DNA of 64,000 nt from Pogonophryne albipinna. Lineage: Eukaryota > Chordata > Actinopteri > Perciformes > Artedidraconidae. The position numbers and the translations under genes are program-made. How positions within the stretch are numbered: position 1 is the first letter of the stretch; every line of letters begins with the position of its first letter. The stretch spans positions 39,309,567 to 39,373,566 of the forward strand of contig CM053252.1 in assembly GCA_028583405.1 (NCBI GenBank), in the 5' to 3' direction. Positions 26,438-36,209 of this stretch are shown piece after piece. The notes beneath the pieces were generated by a model. The model did not search any database and was not told the DNA's origin. It saw only the letters and a program-made list of their open reading frames with translations.

Positions 26438-28678
26438 GTGGACACTCGGGTAAAGAGAGGGGCGGAGTTGTCAACTGATCACCATCTGGTGGTGAGTTGG
26501 GTCGAGTGGCGGGGGAAGCCTCTGGATAGACCTGGTAAGCCCAAACGTGTAGTTCGGGTGAACTGGGAACGTCTGGAGGAGGCCCAAGTTCAGGAGGCCT
26601 TCAACTCACACCTCCGGCGGAGCTTTTCAGGCATTCCTGTGGAGGTTGGGGACATTGAACCAGAGTGGTCGGTGTTCAAAGCCTCTATTGCCGAAGCCGC
26701 GGCGGGGAGCTGTGGTCTCAAGGTCCTAGGTGCCTCAAGGGGTGGTAACCCTCGAACCTCCTGGTGGACACCGGTGGTCAGGGAAGCCGTCCGACTGAAG
26801 AAGGAGGCCTTCAGGGATTTGTTATCCCGGGGGACTCCCGAGGCAGTTGCAAGGTACCGACAGGCCCGAAGGGCAGCAGCCTCATCCGTGGCCGAGGCAA
26901 AGCAGCGGGTGTGGGAGAAGTTCGGAGAGGACATGGAGAAGGACTTTCGGGCGGCACCAAAGTTGTTCTGGAAAACTCTCCGACACCTCAGGAGGGGGAA
27001 GCAGGGAACCATCCAAGCTGTGTACAGTAAGGATGGGACGTTGTTGACCACAACTGATGGAGTGTTGGGGCGTTGGAAGGAACACTTTGAGGAACTCCTG
27101 AACCCGACAACTCCGCCCTCTATGTTAGAGGCAGAGCTGGAGTATGACGGGGGATCGGCGCCAATCTCCCGGGGGGAGGTCACTGAGGTTGTTAAACAAC
27201 TCCGCAGTGGCAAAGCCCCGGGGGTGGATGAGATCCGCCCAGAAATGCTGAAGGCTCTGGGTGTTGAGGGACTGTCATGGTTGACACGTCTCATCAACAT
27301 TGCGTGGAAGTCGGAAACAGTACCGAAGGAGTGGCAGACCGGGGTGGTGGTTCCCATTTTTAAAAAGGGGGATCAGAGGGTGTGTGCCAATTACAGAGGC
27401 ATCACACTACTCAGCCTCCCCGGGAAAGTTTACTCTAAGGTACTCGAAAGGAGGGTCAGGCCGATTGTCGAACCTCAGATTGAGGAGGAACAATGCGGAT
27501 TCCGTCCTGGTCGTGGAACGACGGATCAGCTTTTTACTCTCGCAAGGATCCTGGAGGGGGCCTGGGAGTACGCTTATCCGGTCTACATGTGTTTTGTGGA
27601 CTTGGAGAAGGCGTATGACCGGGTTCCCAGGGAGTTACTGTGGGAGGTGCTGCGGGAGTATGGGGTGAGGGGGTCTCTACTCAGGGCCATCCAATCTCTG
27701 TACTCCCAAAGCGAGAGCTGTGTCCGGGTCCTCGGCAGTAAGTCGGACCAATTTCCGGTGAGGGTTGGCCTCCGCCAGGGCTGCGCTTTGTCACCAATCC
27801 TGTTTGTAATATACATGGATCGGATTTCGAGGCGTAGTCATGGGGGAGGGGGTCTGCAGTTCGGTGGACTAAGGATTGCACCACTGCTTTTTGCAGATGA
27901 TGTGGTTCTGATGGCTTCATCGGTCTGCGACCTTCAGCACTCACTGGATCGGTTCGCAACCGAGTGTGAAGCGGCTGGGATGAGGATCAGCACCTCCAAA
28001 TCTGAGGCCATGGTTCTCAGCAGGAAACCGATGGACTGTCCACTCCAAGTAGGGAATGAGTCCTTACCCCAAGTGAAGGAGTTCAAGTATCTCGGGGTCT
28101 TGTTCTCGAGTGAGGGAACAATGGAGCGTGAGATGGGCCGGAGAATCGGAGCAGCGGGAGCGGTACTGCAGTCGCTTTACCGCACCGTTGTGACGAAAAG
28201 GGAGCTGAGCCGGAAGGCAAAGCTCTCTGTCTACCGGGCCATTTTCGTTCCTACCCTCACCTATGGTCATGAAGGATGGGTCATGACCGAAAGAACGAGA
28301 TCGCGGATACAAGCGGCCGAGATGGGTTTTCTCCGCAGGGTGGCTGGTGTCTCCCTTAGGGATAAGGTGAGAAGTTCGGTCATCAGGGAGGGACTCGGAG
28401 TTGAGCCGCTCCTCCTTCGCGTCGAAAGGAGCCAGTTGAGGTGGTTCGGGCACCTAGTTAGGATGCCACCTGGGCGCCTCCCTAGGGAGGTGTTCCAGGC
28501 ACGTCCAGCTGGGAAGAGACCAAGGGGTAGACCTAGGACCAGGTGGAGGGATTATATCTCTTCGCTGGCCTGGGAGCGCCTTGGGATCCCCCAGTCAGAG
28601 CTGGTTGATGTCGCCAGGGAAAAGGAAGTTTGGGGCTCTCTGCTGGAACTGCTACCCCCGCGACCCGACCACGGATAA
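26438..28678 (+). CDS. RTE-type LINE ORF: endonuclease end plus reverse transcriptase, 746 codons open
   Basis: The frame opens at a GTG overlapping the target duplication, so this start is artificial; the native start was lost by 5' truncation. The first ~25 residues are the end of the AP-endonuclease domain (STDHHLVVSW). RT motifs follow: GKAPGVDEIRPEML (~268), NYRGITLLSLPGKVYSKVL (~318), EEQCGFRPGRGTTDQLF (~353), FVDLEKAYDRVPRE (~388), GLRQGCALSPILF (~445) and LLFADDVVLMAS (~484) with the catalytic FADD. The C-terminal third has KEFKYLGVLFSS and an arginine-rich RPRGRPRTRWRDY. Not a single stop in 2.24 kb indicates a recent insertion. GC content is much higher than in the surrounding LINE, fitting a different family. 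Confidence 0.88.
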   Translation: MDTRVKRGAELSTDHHLVVSWVEWRGKPLDRPGKPKRVVRVNWERLEEAQVQEAFNSHLRRSFSGIPVEVGDIEPEWSVFKASIAEAAAGSCGLKVLGASRGGNPRTSWWTPVVREAVRLKKEAFRDLLSRGTPEAVARYRQARRAAASSVAEAKQRVWEKFGEDMEKDFRAAPKLFWKTLRHLRRGKQGTIQAVYSKDGTLLTTTDGVLGRWKEHFEELLNPTTPPSMLEAELEYDGGSAPISRGEVTEVVKQLRSGKAPGVDEIRPEMLKALGVEGLSWLTRLINIAWKSETVPKEWQTGVVVPIFKKGDQRVCANYRGITLLSLPGKVYSKVLERRVRPIVEPQIEEEQCGFRPGRGTTDQLFTLARILEGAWEYAYPVYMCFVDLEKAYDRVPRELLWEVLREYGVRGSLLRAIQSLYSQSESCVRVLGSKSDQFPVRVGLRQGCALSPILFVIYMDRISRRSHGGGGLQFGGLRIAPLLFADDVVLMASSVCDLQHSLDRFATECEAAGMRISTSKSEAMVLSRKPMDCPLQVGNESLPQVKEFKYLGVLFSSEGTMEREMGRRIGAAGAVLQSLYRTVVTKRELSRKAKLSVYRAIFVPTLTYGHEGWVMTERTRSRIQAAEMGFLRRVAGVSLRDKVRSSVIREGLGVEPLLLRVERSQLRWFGHLVRMPPGRLPREVFQARPAGKRPRGRPRTRWRDYISSLAWERLGIPQSELVDVAREKEVWGSLLELLPPRPDHG

Positions 28679-28700
28679 GCGGAAGAAGATGGATGGATGG
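26440..28700 (+). mobile_element. RTE-type LINE (Rex3-like tail), 5'-truncated, TSD ACATAGTAGGGT
   Basis: A perfect 12-bp duplication ACATAGTAGGGT flanks it (26428-26439 and 28701-28712). The 3' end is 'cggataagcggaagaagatgg' then (ATGG)n, the tail style of fish RTE/Rex3 elements. The insertion lies inside the RT domain of the Tx1/L1-type LINE, between its WRPITLL and CNDYK codons. Confidence 0.9.
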
Positions 28701-31091
28701 ACATAGTAGGGTAATAGGTCTCCAATTATCCAACAAAAGATTATTTTTATTTGGTTTTGGAATTAAGGTAATAAGGCCATGTTTCATGGTTGGCGAAAGG
28801 TTTCCTGCTGAAATGCAATCTGTGAAAGCCTTATAAAGCATTTTTCGCACATCTGACCAAAAACATTTGTAAAACTCTATGGTTATACCGTCCAGCCCTG
28901 GTGATTTGCCACCAGACATTTGCAGTAATGCACTATCTATAATTCTTCAATTTTTAGTCGATCGTCCATATACTGTTTAAAAGGATCATCTATTGTCTTT
29001 TTGAATTCTGTAATTTTACTAAAAAAGTTATCACAATTTTCTTTAGAAAACTTTGAGTTATATAAATTGCTATAAAAAAGTCTAATTTCTTCATTTATCT
29101 GGTCTTGATTTTCAATAGTGACATCATTAACATGGATTTTCTTTTTCACTTGTCTTTGCTTTTCAAGATTGAAGAAATAAGAAGTGTTTTTCTCTCCTTG
29201 CTCAATCCATCGGGCTCTCGAACGAATAAAAGCTCCCTTAGCTTTTTCCAAATACATATTGTCTAATTGAGTTTGTAAATTGTTCAGTTTAATTTGCTCA
29301 TCCAATGATAACTCAGCTTTAAGGCATAAATTATTAATTTCACTTGTCATCTCTTGTTGTTTTTGTTTCTTTAATCTAGAGGAGTATTTACTGGAATGTA
29401 TCGCAATCTGTCTCACACTAAATTTAAACCATTCCCATTTACTGAGAGATGACATATCCAAAGCCAGAGTTTCTTTTATCAGTTGTTTGATCTTTTTACA
29501 AAAATCTGTATTCTCCAAAAGACTATTAGTGAATTTCCATATAGGTTTAAGATTGGGACTGAAGTTGCATAGTAAAAAGGACAAAGAGATGACACAGTGA
29601 TCAGTCAGAGGTGATGCTGAAATGTCACACTTTGAGACATTATTAGTTAAACTAGAGATTAACCAATAATTGCCTTACGTTTCACATTGTTTTTTAGCCC
29701 CCTAGCATTTAAGGATATGAACGATAAAATTGAAGAGCAAAGATAGAAACCTTAAGAAAATGCGCAAAGGAATGCTATATCGATGCGCAGGAGTGAGTAA
29801 CGTAGCCCTTAACAAACATATTTAGTGCAATAGCTCACAACATTTTGAATATAACCTGAGACAAGTCCAATCCTAAAAAATTTTTTTTAAAAACACTCAA
29901 ACTGAGAACTTCAGCATACCTACTGAGGACCGAAAACCTGCTCCCTGTCCCTCCAGTTAATTACTGCGGTGTTTTTCACGTTATTCCGGATCCACTCTTT
30001 TGTTGTCAATCAGCGCGAAGCCTTCCTTCAGAAAAGCTCTCTTCCCCTTTCTCCTGGCTTCTTGAACCAGTGGCCACAGCTTGGAGCGAGCCTCCCGGTC
30101 CTCCTTGGAGAAATCCTCTTTGAAACGAATGTGCATCTCGCTGCAGACTCTCGCATCTTTGGACTTTTTCCAGATCTCGTCATGAACAGTCCTCATCCCG
30201 AACTGAATGATGATTGACCTCGGTGTGTTGTTGGAAGTAGCTGCATTACCCTTCATACCCAGCCGATGGACAGTATCTACTGAGTCACGCAGCTTTTCCA
30301 CAGACAGCGGAACAACTCTTGTGAGTATCCCGATCACAGCTTCTCTTGTGTTTTCTCCTTCTTTTTCAGGCAGACCATTCATCCTCAGATTCCACCTCCG
30401 TTTGTAGCGGGCTTGCTCCTCGCCAGATTTACGTAGTAAAGTGCAGCGCCATATAGATTGAGAGTTACGTCATCTCCGTTCACTCCAATGGACCACTTTT
30501 TTACAGCAATGGCGGATCGTGGAGCCTCTCAATCGTTCCCCGGAAGTTAGCGCCAAGGCTAGCAGAGCTATAGAGTTGCAGCATAATAGACCGTTCGTGA
30601 CGGACTTTTAAAGGTAAGAAGAAGTTTAAAGATTTATATTGCGGATATTATCAGTACATCTGATTCAAATTAACATGTGTATTAAAGGATGTCAGTGGAT
30701 TATCCCTAAATTATTAGATTTAGGGAACGTTTACAGATAACAGATTAAGCTAGGATACCGAATCAAGTTAGCAACACACGTTGAACAGCCTTTTAATTGT
30801 AAATTCCGTTCTCTTAATGTCATTTCGTCCAACGTTGTTGAATTAGAGAAGAGGGGCTTCTAAACGGGATTCTATAACACATAGGTTTGAGCAAGCTCTC
30901 TGATTGGTCAATAGGCGTGTTTGATTCCACGATCAAACAACGATCAAATAGAACGTGCCTAATCACAAAGTATCCAGTGGCCTACACACGCCACAAGCCT
31001 ACCGAAACTACTTCCATGAGCCTACATCGTGTGGTTTCCATAGCGACGTTTAGCGACACACAGCCGTTACACTGTTATACATTGTCTCTCG

Positions 31092-31553
31092 TTGGAAATC
31101 GGTAGCTACAAAATGTCAGATTTTAAAGTTAATTTTGATTTGTTGGGGGGCCTCAGTATTGATGAATGCATACACCTGCATACACCTGCATACAGCGGCT
31201 GGCGGAGGCAGGGTTGGAGGCCAGAGAAATCATGTCCGTTAGCGGACATAAAAACGAGTCATCGCTTCGCAGCTCCATCTCTAGACAACAGAAAGATGTG
31301 GAGCAACGCGCTTTTTGCCGGTCCGGGACACGCCATGAAACGGCCACTGGAGGAAAGCTCTTCCTATAACGTAGTCCTACCCGTGAACACCACAGCACCA
31401 CCTGCAAAAAAGTCTGGCATGGAGTTCATGGAGAGCTGTTTCAAGAATTGCACTTTTAATGGCAGCATGAACATCCACCTTCATTCTGAACCCAAAATGT
31501 TTCAGCACCATGGACAGCCTGATTTGATTTGTTCCGCTAATCCCACACAGTGA
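31092..31553 (+). pseudogene. Crypton-like tyrosine recombinase C-terminal fragment
   Basis: In the frame starting at 31166 the protein reads IQRLAEAGLEAREIMSVSG, then HKNESSLRS. This is the GH-x-x-x-x-S block that precedes the catalytic tyrosine in DUF3504/Crypton-type recombinases; the tyrosine position reads SSIS, so the nucleophile appears lost or shifted. After a frame change near 31290 the frame 31092-31553 gives WSNALFAGPGHAMKRP and FKNCTFNGSMNIHLH, the tail style of fish Crypton-like proteins. The N-terminal catalytic arginine region is absent. Assignment rests on motif recognition; two frames mean it is not functional as it stands. Confidence 0.6.
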
Positions 31554-31854
31554 TTACTCAGATATTTAAATAGCCTAATTCAATAATTGTTTTCAATAAA
31601 TTGTTTTCAATAAATTGGTTAATAATATATTATTTACTATAATTATATCAATAACTGTAAGCGGGGTAGCAGGAGTGTTCGATTGATCGGCTATCGTTAC
31701 CATGGGAACTACTTTCTAGGAACTACTTTCTGACGGAGATTAACTCAAGCAGAAAGCGTAGGTTTGGGAGCAAATTAGCCCACATTATGAAATTATTTTA
31801 CGATATTGTTGATTACAATGATAGTTTGTGTAATAGAATCGCAATCACACACTT

Positions 31855-31926
31855 GAGGCCGTTCTTGAACGTCATTATTGGTACTCCAGTACAGGCGTAC
31901 CAATAATGACGTTCAAGAACGGCCTC
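31855..31926. repeat. Perfect 30-bp hairpin inside the TIR element
   Basis: 31855-31884 and 31897-31926 are exact inverse complements around a 12-nt loop (tccagtacaggc). Imperfect pairing continues outward to about 31841 and 31940. The arm contains two-fold symmetric TTCTTGAACG / CGTTCAAGAA. Confidence 0.95.
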
Positions 31927-32458
31927 TCGTGTATGATTGCTTAATTGTATGCGGGGGTGGAGGGAGTTAAATATTAGATAAATATAACTTTGATGTGTGT
32001 AAGAGTGAGTGTTTTTAGCAGAGCCATATTGTGTCCTTGTGATTATGTTGATTATTACCTGTCTGTATAATGTTGCAGCTCAGCTGATTTTGGATTGATG
32101 GCAAAGGGAGAGGGACTTAAGTGAGAGTGAAAACACAAGGTAAGTTTAATACTACTGTTTTATATAATTAAACACCTTATCTCCCCAAGGCAATTTCCCA
32201 TCCAATAGGTGTGCTATATAGGTGTGTATAACCCTTTCTCCTGTCTGTTACTCCCTCTTTCAGCACAAGAACCAGAGGGGGATTCAATGGAGCCTGAATA
32301 CCTGCACTGAGACCCTCACCCTGCACCCTGAGTCTCAACTCTCAGTGTTTTTCAAGCCTTTCCCTGTTTTTTTGTATTAAACAAAACATTAAGCTTTCCC
32401 AATGGTGTGGTTTTCGTTTTGTGAAAAAGTGCAAATGCAGTGTTTGTATATAATTACA

Positions 32459-32587
32459 TCACATCTTTTTTTGCTGTTGGTCGTGAAATTGCTCCTGCTT
32501 CCTCCGCTCTGTGTCAGTGGGGAAGCCGTACATTCGTATTCCTTTCTCTGAGCGATTGGAGCATCCCCAGGCAGCACAGCAAACCAT
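32459..32587 (-). pseudogene. THAP zinc-finger N-terminal fragment
   Basis: The minus-strand ATG at 32587 lies in a strong initiation context (CGCCACCATGG). The product begins MVCCAAWGCSNRSEKGIRMYG then FPTDTERRKQ. This matches the start of a THAP domain: Cys at 3-4 and 9, the RS..KG turn, and the FP-D..RR motif. It stops after ~43 codons, before the second zinc-ligand pair (CxH), so only the first half of the domain is present. Either it is a first exon or a truncation. THAP domains bind DNA and occur in P-element transposases and host THAP proteins. Confidence 0.6.
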
Positions 32588-33002
32588 GGTGGCGACTAGG
32601 AGGCAGCACAGCAAACCAGGACAACACGGAGGAAAAGGCACAGACAAACTGCATGATATGCTATTCAATGTTTATTGAATTCCATGTATTTGCAATGGAT
32701 GTTCCTAAAACAACACATTTAACATCATCATCATGCTGCTGCTGCTGCTAGTCCTTTGATAGTCACCTGTCGGTCTCCTGTCCTTTCTGAAAGCCATAAA
32801 GATGACATTAGTCATTTAGATAACTTGTGTCCTCAATTACCATGGGATTACTGAAACTACCATGAATTTAAGAAAATGGTAGAAATTAATCTAATCTGAA
32901 TTTTAAAGCATTACTTTAGATCCCCTCCCTCTAAATATATCAATAAACATTAGAAAGTGATGCTCCTGACTACCATACAAGTTTAAGAAGATAATATTGG
33001 TT

Positions 33003-33177
33003 TTCAATCAATCAATCAATCAATGTTTATTTATATAGCCCAATATCACAAATGTTACATTTGTCTCAGTGGTCTTCACAGTGTGTACAGAATATCAGTA
33101 TGACAATACGACACCCTCTGTCCTTAGACCCTCACATCGTACAAGGAAAAACTTCCGGAGAAAACCCACAGTTTTTA
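33003..33177 (-). repeat. L2 3'-tail fragment (second family)
   Basis: Begins with (CAAT)n then 'gtttatttatatagcccaat' and matches the 3' end of the LINE at 21150. It lies inside the 30444-33538 element, so it landed after, or travelled with, that element. Confidence 0.88.
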
Positions 33178-34363
33178 AAGAATTCAAAGCTATAAATAAA
33201 CAGCAACAGGCTCTTTAACCAAGGCACTGTTAGCCTAACATGTAAACTAGTTGTTCACACTAATCCTAATATTATCACATAATATTAGCAAATTCTATTT
33301 TATTTTTTAAAACATATTGATGTAAATACATACACATATCCATTTATTGTATAAATATTGCAAATCAAAACTTTTATTCACTAATAATTACCAAAAATCG
33401 TAGTTCTATCTCCTGTTATCAATGCATTCACATTGCCCGCCATGAACTTCCGGGGAACGATCCTCGTCTACATGAACTACGTGACGATAACCACTTTTGG
33501 ACTTCCGTTGTCGTAACTCTTCTATCTATATGGAGCTGGTAAAGTGTTATCTTTCAGAAGATCATCAAACTTTTTCTGAAGAGCAGAAATGTCTTTCTTA
33601 TTTTCTTTAGCTGCTTCAGTGTTTGCTTCAATGCGTTCTTCAAACTTTTTTAACAGCTCTGTCTGTTCATCCATTTTTCCAGATAAGACTTGCCTGGAGA
33701 ATGGTGCTGCTGCTATCCTCTGCCATTTGTGTTTCGCCATGAACCTTTGATTTCTTTGGATTCGGTCCTTTAGTTGGTGTGTGGTCCCAATTTATTTTGT
33801 GTCCCTTAGAGTTGTCCGCTTCCATGTCCTCAATATCCGAGTCGTCACACGCCTCACGGAGAACTTTTAAGTTGTAATCGTGGTCGGTCATGCTAGCAGG
33901 CACTTTATGTCAAAAGTGTTGGTAACTGAAGAGTTAAAGTAAAATGTGACTATTTAAGCTTCTATAATAACTTAAAGTGTATCATGAATAAGCTATTGCC
34001 TGTCAGTTTTGCAGTCAAGGACTCAAATCTAAACTTTTTTTACGAGCCTGCAACGTTGCTGCTTCTCACTCCACCATCTTGAAGTCTTCCCTTCCTGGGG
34101 GCTTGATTCCCTCGACAGAAAGCAATGGATTTCTCCATAGGATTTTGGAAAATAGCTTGAAATAAGGTGTGTGGAAAACGAACCTGTTAGATTAATGCAC
34201 GTTTTGTTCAGCCGGATAATATCCACATGTCTACCCTACTTTTATTATTTTCTAATCATAAATCTAATCGATAGATTTATGATTAGCATAAGTTCGTTCA
34301 TCATGGCTCAGGGGGGGTCAGAGGGCCTAGGTATAAAAGTCACGGCTCGCCACTGGAGCACAC

Positions 34364-35054
34364 TGGGCATCACTATCCCATCGGGGGTCGCCAGTCTCTG
34401 GCACTATTATTTTGGGGGTCGCGGGCTGAAAAGTCTCATCATACTTAATCCTAGACATAGCACATGGTATACATTGTACAACTTTGTAATGTTTGAATGT
34501 TGTGATATGTATTTGCTCATACTGTGCCTTTCACACAGACAATAAAAGTGAATTTTGAAATGACAAATAGGTTTATGTTTCAAGTTTATTTGGATTAAAA
34601 ACGTGTTTTTAAACCCTTCTGTTCAAAGTTGATATTTTGTTTCTTAAAAGATTACATCTTTAAAAACATGCTGTTTGCCATTTTTAAAGTTTGATGGAAG
34701 AAATTAAAATATAGGTTACTGACGTGGAGCTTTAGGCCTGCAATGCTTTAAAACAAATCTTTTAGTTGTTTCAGTTTTGAAGAGTGAATAGTAATTCAGA
34801 AATTAGTATGAATAATCTTAAACAAGAACAGGATCTTGAGCCATGATGGCTGTTTTTAAAGTACAGATACATTCAGAATGCATGATGATTCCTTCAAAGG
34901 TGTTGTAATAGACCCACTCTTAATTTATAAAGTAATAATAATACATGTGAATGATTGAGCTCATTAGTGGCCTGACTGGCCCTCCTAATTTGGTCTAAAA
35001 AAAAAGTCACTGATGATCATTGTGAAGGGGTGTCCAGCCCATATCAATAATATA
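34364..35054. other. Unassigned AT-rich sequence
   Basis: Sequence outside the hAT right end. No coding exon, TIR or RNA gene recognised. Confidence 0.45.
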
Positions 35055-35431
35055 TCAATCAATCAATCAATGTTTATTTATATAGCCCAATATCACAAAT
35101 GTTACATTTGTCTCAGTGGTCTTCACAGTGTGTACAAAATATCAGTATGACAATACGACACCCTCTGTCCTTAGACCCTCACATCGTACAAGGAAAAACT
35201 TCCGGAGAAAACCCACAGTTTAAAGGGAAAAATGGGAGAAACCTCAGGGAGAGCAACAGAGGAGGGATCCCTCTCCCAGGACGGACAGACGTGCAATAGA
35301 CGCCGTGTGTAAATTGAAAAGATAATACATTTACAACATAGGTAGTCCAAATGTTTGGAAATGCATTTGTGTATAATAGGAAGATGAATCCAAGAGGATA
35401 TCCATCCAGGACCTATGATCCAGGACCACAA
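35055..35431 (-). repeat. L2 3'-tail fragment (second family), 377 bp
   Basis: Starts (TCAA)n and follows the 3' UTR of the 21150 LINE through 'atccatccaggacctatgat'. A longer 5'-truncated copy than the one at 33003, with the same 3' end. Confidence 0.9.
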
Positions 35432-35890
35432 TATACCAAACTACATAGGCTAATGTGAGATTAAAAAAATAGTTTAATCATGTTTTCATGTTATAGTAGG
35501 CCTACCTTACATGAACCTGTTAGAAACCTTAATGACCCCATGATGATGTGATTATTTATATCTTAAAACCTTAACCTTTAACAACTATATTTAGATGTTC
35601 ATAAATATCTACATTTATGTATAAATACATGTGTAGCAGTTAGACAAACATAATGAATAGATTATCTCATTATTACCTATTTTATATGTACTAAAAAATA
35701 AAAATAGAGTTTACTAGGCCCCCTTTTTTATTTATTAATTAGACTAAATGATTTGTGCTTAAAGTCATATACTGTTGTGTCTCAAACGGATAGACTAGGT
35801 TATTAATTTATTTGCCAAATAGTTGCTTAAAATGCTACAATAATTTGCAATTCGTTTTTAATTTGCCATGTACGGTATCAATGTCTCTCA
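35432..35890. other. Unassigned AT-rich sequence upstream of pld3
   Basis: Very AT-rich; nothing coding or repeat-like recognised before the CpG-richer promoter segment. Confidence 0.4.
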
Positions 35891-35894
35891 GCCA

Positions 35895-36156
35895 CCGTAG
35901 GGTCGTGTCGGGTGGGCGTGTCGTGTACGGTCCAACCGTCTTGCTGCTGCGGCTGCAGCAGCTGGATACTGTTGTCTGATTGGCTGTCCGGCTCTGATCA
36001 CATGACCTAACATAACCCAGTCCCGTCTGTTTCCAAATCAGTACTCTCACAGCGCAGGGAAAGAGCTCCTTCTTTGTACTTTACCGTGTTTTTAACAATG
36101 AAACAACTAGGTTAAATGTGATTTTATATAAAGAACAGACCTCAACGCTGTTATCT
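35895..36156 (+). promoter_or_regulatory. pld3: Probable pld3 promoter
   Basis: A locally GC/CpG-richer stretch in AT-rich surroundings, upstream of a splice donor and of the pld3 start exon. It holds an inverted CCAAT box (GATTGGCTG, ~35979), an M-box/E-box TCACATGA at 35998-36005 of the kind bound by MITF/TFE factors, and a TATA-like TATATAAAG at 36125-36133. The assignment is inferred from position and motifs; no transcript evidence is available here. Confidence 0.4.
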
Positions 36157-36209
36157 GCGGCATTTGAATGAACCTGGACGCATTTTAACAGGTGGGTTGA
36201 CCGTTTTAG
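36157..36209 (+). other. pld3: Putative non-coding first exon of pld3 (5' UTR)
   Basis: A consensus donor (TTTTAG|GTAAGGTAAG) starts at 36210, about 75 bp after the TATA-like box; a weaker donor ACAG|GTGGGT lies at 36191. The start is set 25-30 bp past the TATA-like box and is a guess. The next acceptor is TTTTGTCTCAG at 38321, before the start-codon exon. Confidence 0.35.

Larger units (their letters stand above)
24771..29584 (-). pseudogene. Tx1/L1-type LINE ORF2 (broken, RTE inserted)
   Basis: From the 5' side, 28937-29584 carries the pre-RT linker (SRARWIEQGEKNTSYFFNLE). Positions 28713-28919 hold the start of RT (GKSPGLDGITIEFYK, DNWRPITLL). The reading then jumps across the RTE insertion to CNDYKLLAHVYANRL and QSAFIKGRSIHNH at 26116-26427, where LFLDFYKAFDTVEH carries the first catalytic aspartate. 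25561-25911 has KYLGITLSK and 24771-25649 is the C-terminal domain. The segment with the YADD-type box (near 25920-26110) is frame-shifted and I cannot read it cleanly. L1/Tx1 order and motifs are clear; the copy is dead. Confidence 0.82.
30444..33538. mobile_element. 3.1-kb TIR element with THAP and tyrosine-recombinase fragments, TSD GTAAAGTG
   Basis: The left end CAGCGCCATATAGATTGAGA and the right end (read inward) CAGCTCCATATAGATAGAAG are ~27-bp imperfect inverted repeats ending in GAGTTACG. GTAAAGTG flanks it at 30436-30443 and 33539-33546. Subterminal inverted repeats are also present: ATCGTTCCCCGGAAGTT near 30523 and its inverse near 33447. An 8-bp duplication and CA-starting ends fit the P or hAT superfamilies; THAP domains are typical of P transposases. 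The interior holds a Crypton-like recombinase C-terminus (+), a THAP start (-), a 30-bp perfect hairpin and an L2 tail. Confidence 0.85.
29981..33903 (-). pseudogene. Tx1/L1-type LINE ORF1 (split by the 30444-33538 insertion)
   Basis: The N-terminal part (33667-33903) is acidic and starts with a methionine in good position. After a frameshift near 33700 the frame 33547-33740 encodes a coiled-coil-like stretch rich in E, K and L (KKFEERIEANTEAAKENKKD). Beyond the insertion, 29981-30435 encodes RRWNLRMNGLPEKEGEN and the rest of a Transposase_22-type RNA-binding domain ending near KGKRAFLKEGFALI. L1 ORF1 proteins form RNA-binding trimers through such coiled coils. The frameshift and the 3.1-kb insert make it inactive. 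Confidence 0.78.
20853..34160 (-). mobile_element. Tx1/L1-type LINE (minus strand), three times interrupted
   Basis: Its 3' end is the T-rich run at 20853-20875 (poly-A on the minus strand). ORF2 pieces run from 29584 down to 24771 and ORF1 pieces from 33903 down to 29981. It is split by an L2 (21150-24466), an RTE LINE (26440-28700) and a TIR element (30444-33538). The 5' boundary near 34160 is approximate because no duplication was found. Only ~400 bp separate the ORF1 stop from the preserved part of ORF2, so most of the endonuclease domain is missing. Confidence 0.8.
11271..34355 (+). mobile_element. hAT element expanded to ~23 kb by nested insertions
   Basis: The left end starts CAGTGGCGAGC and its first ~220 bp closely match the start of the compact hAT copy at 18780-19512. 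The right end (…ggcctaggtataaaagtca, then GGCTCGCCACTG) matches the other end of that copy in the same orientation. A third internal block (14593-14740) also matches it collinearly. The bases just outside are CAGCACAC (11263-11270) and GAGCACAC (34356-34363), an 8-bp duplication with one mismatch. I infer one old non-autonomous hAT filled by the inverted arms, other hATs, an L2 and a Tx1-type LINE. Confidence 0.65.

Noticed and set aside
26590..27357. 255-codon minus-strand frame
   Set aside because: Shadow of the GC-rich RTE reverse-transcriptase frame on the other strand; no domain of its own.
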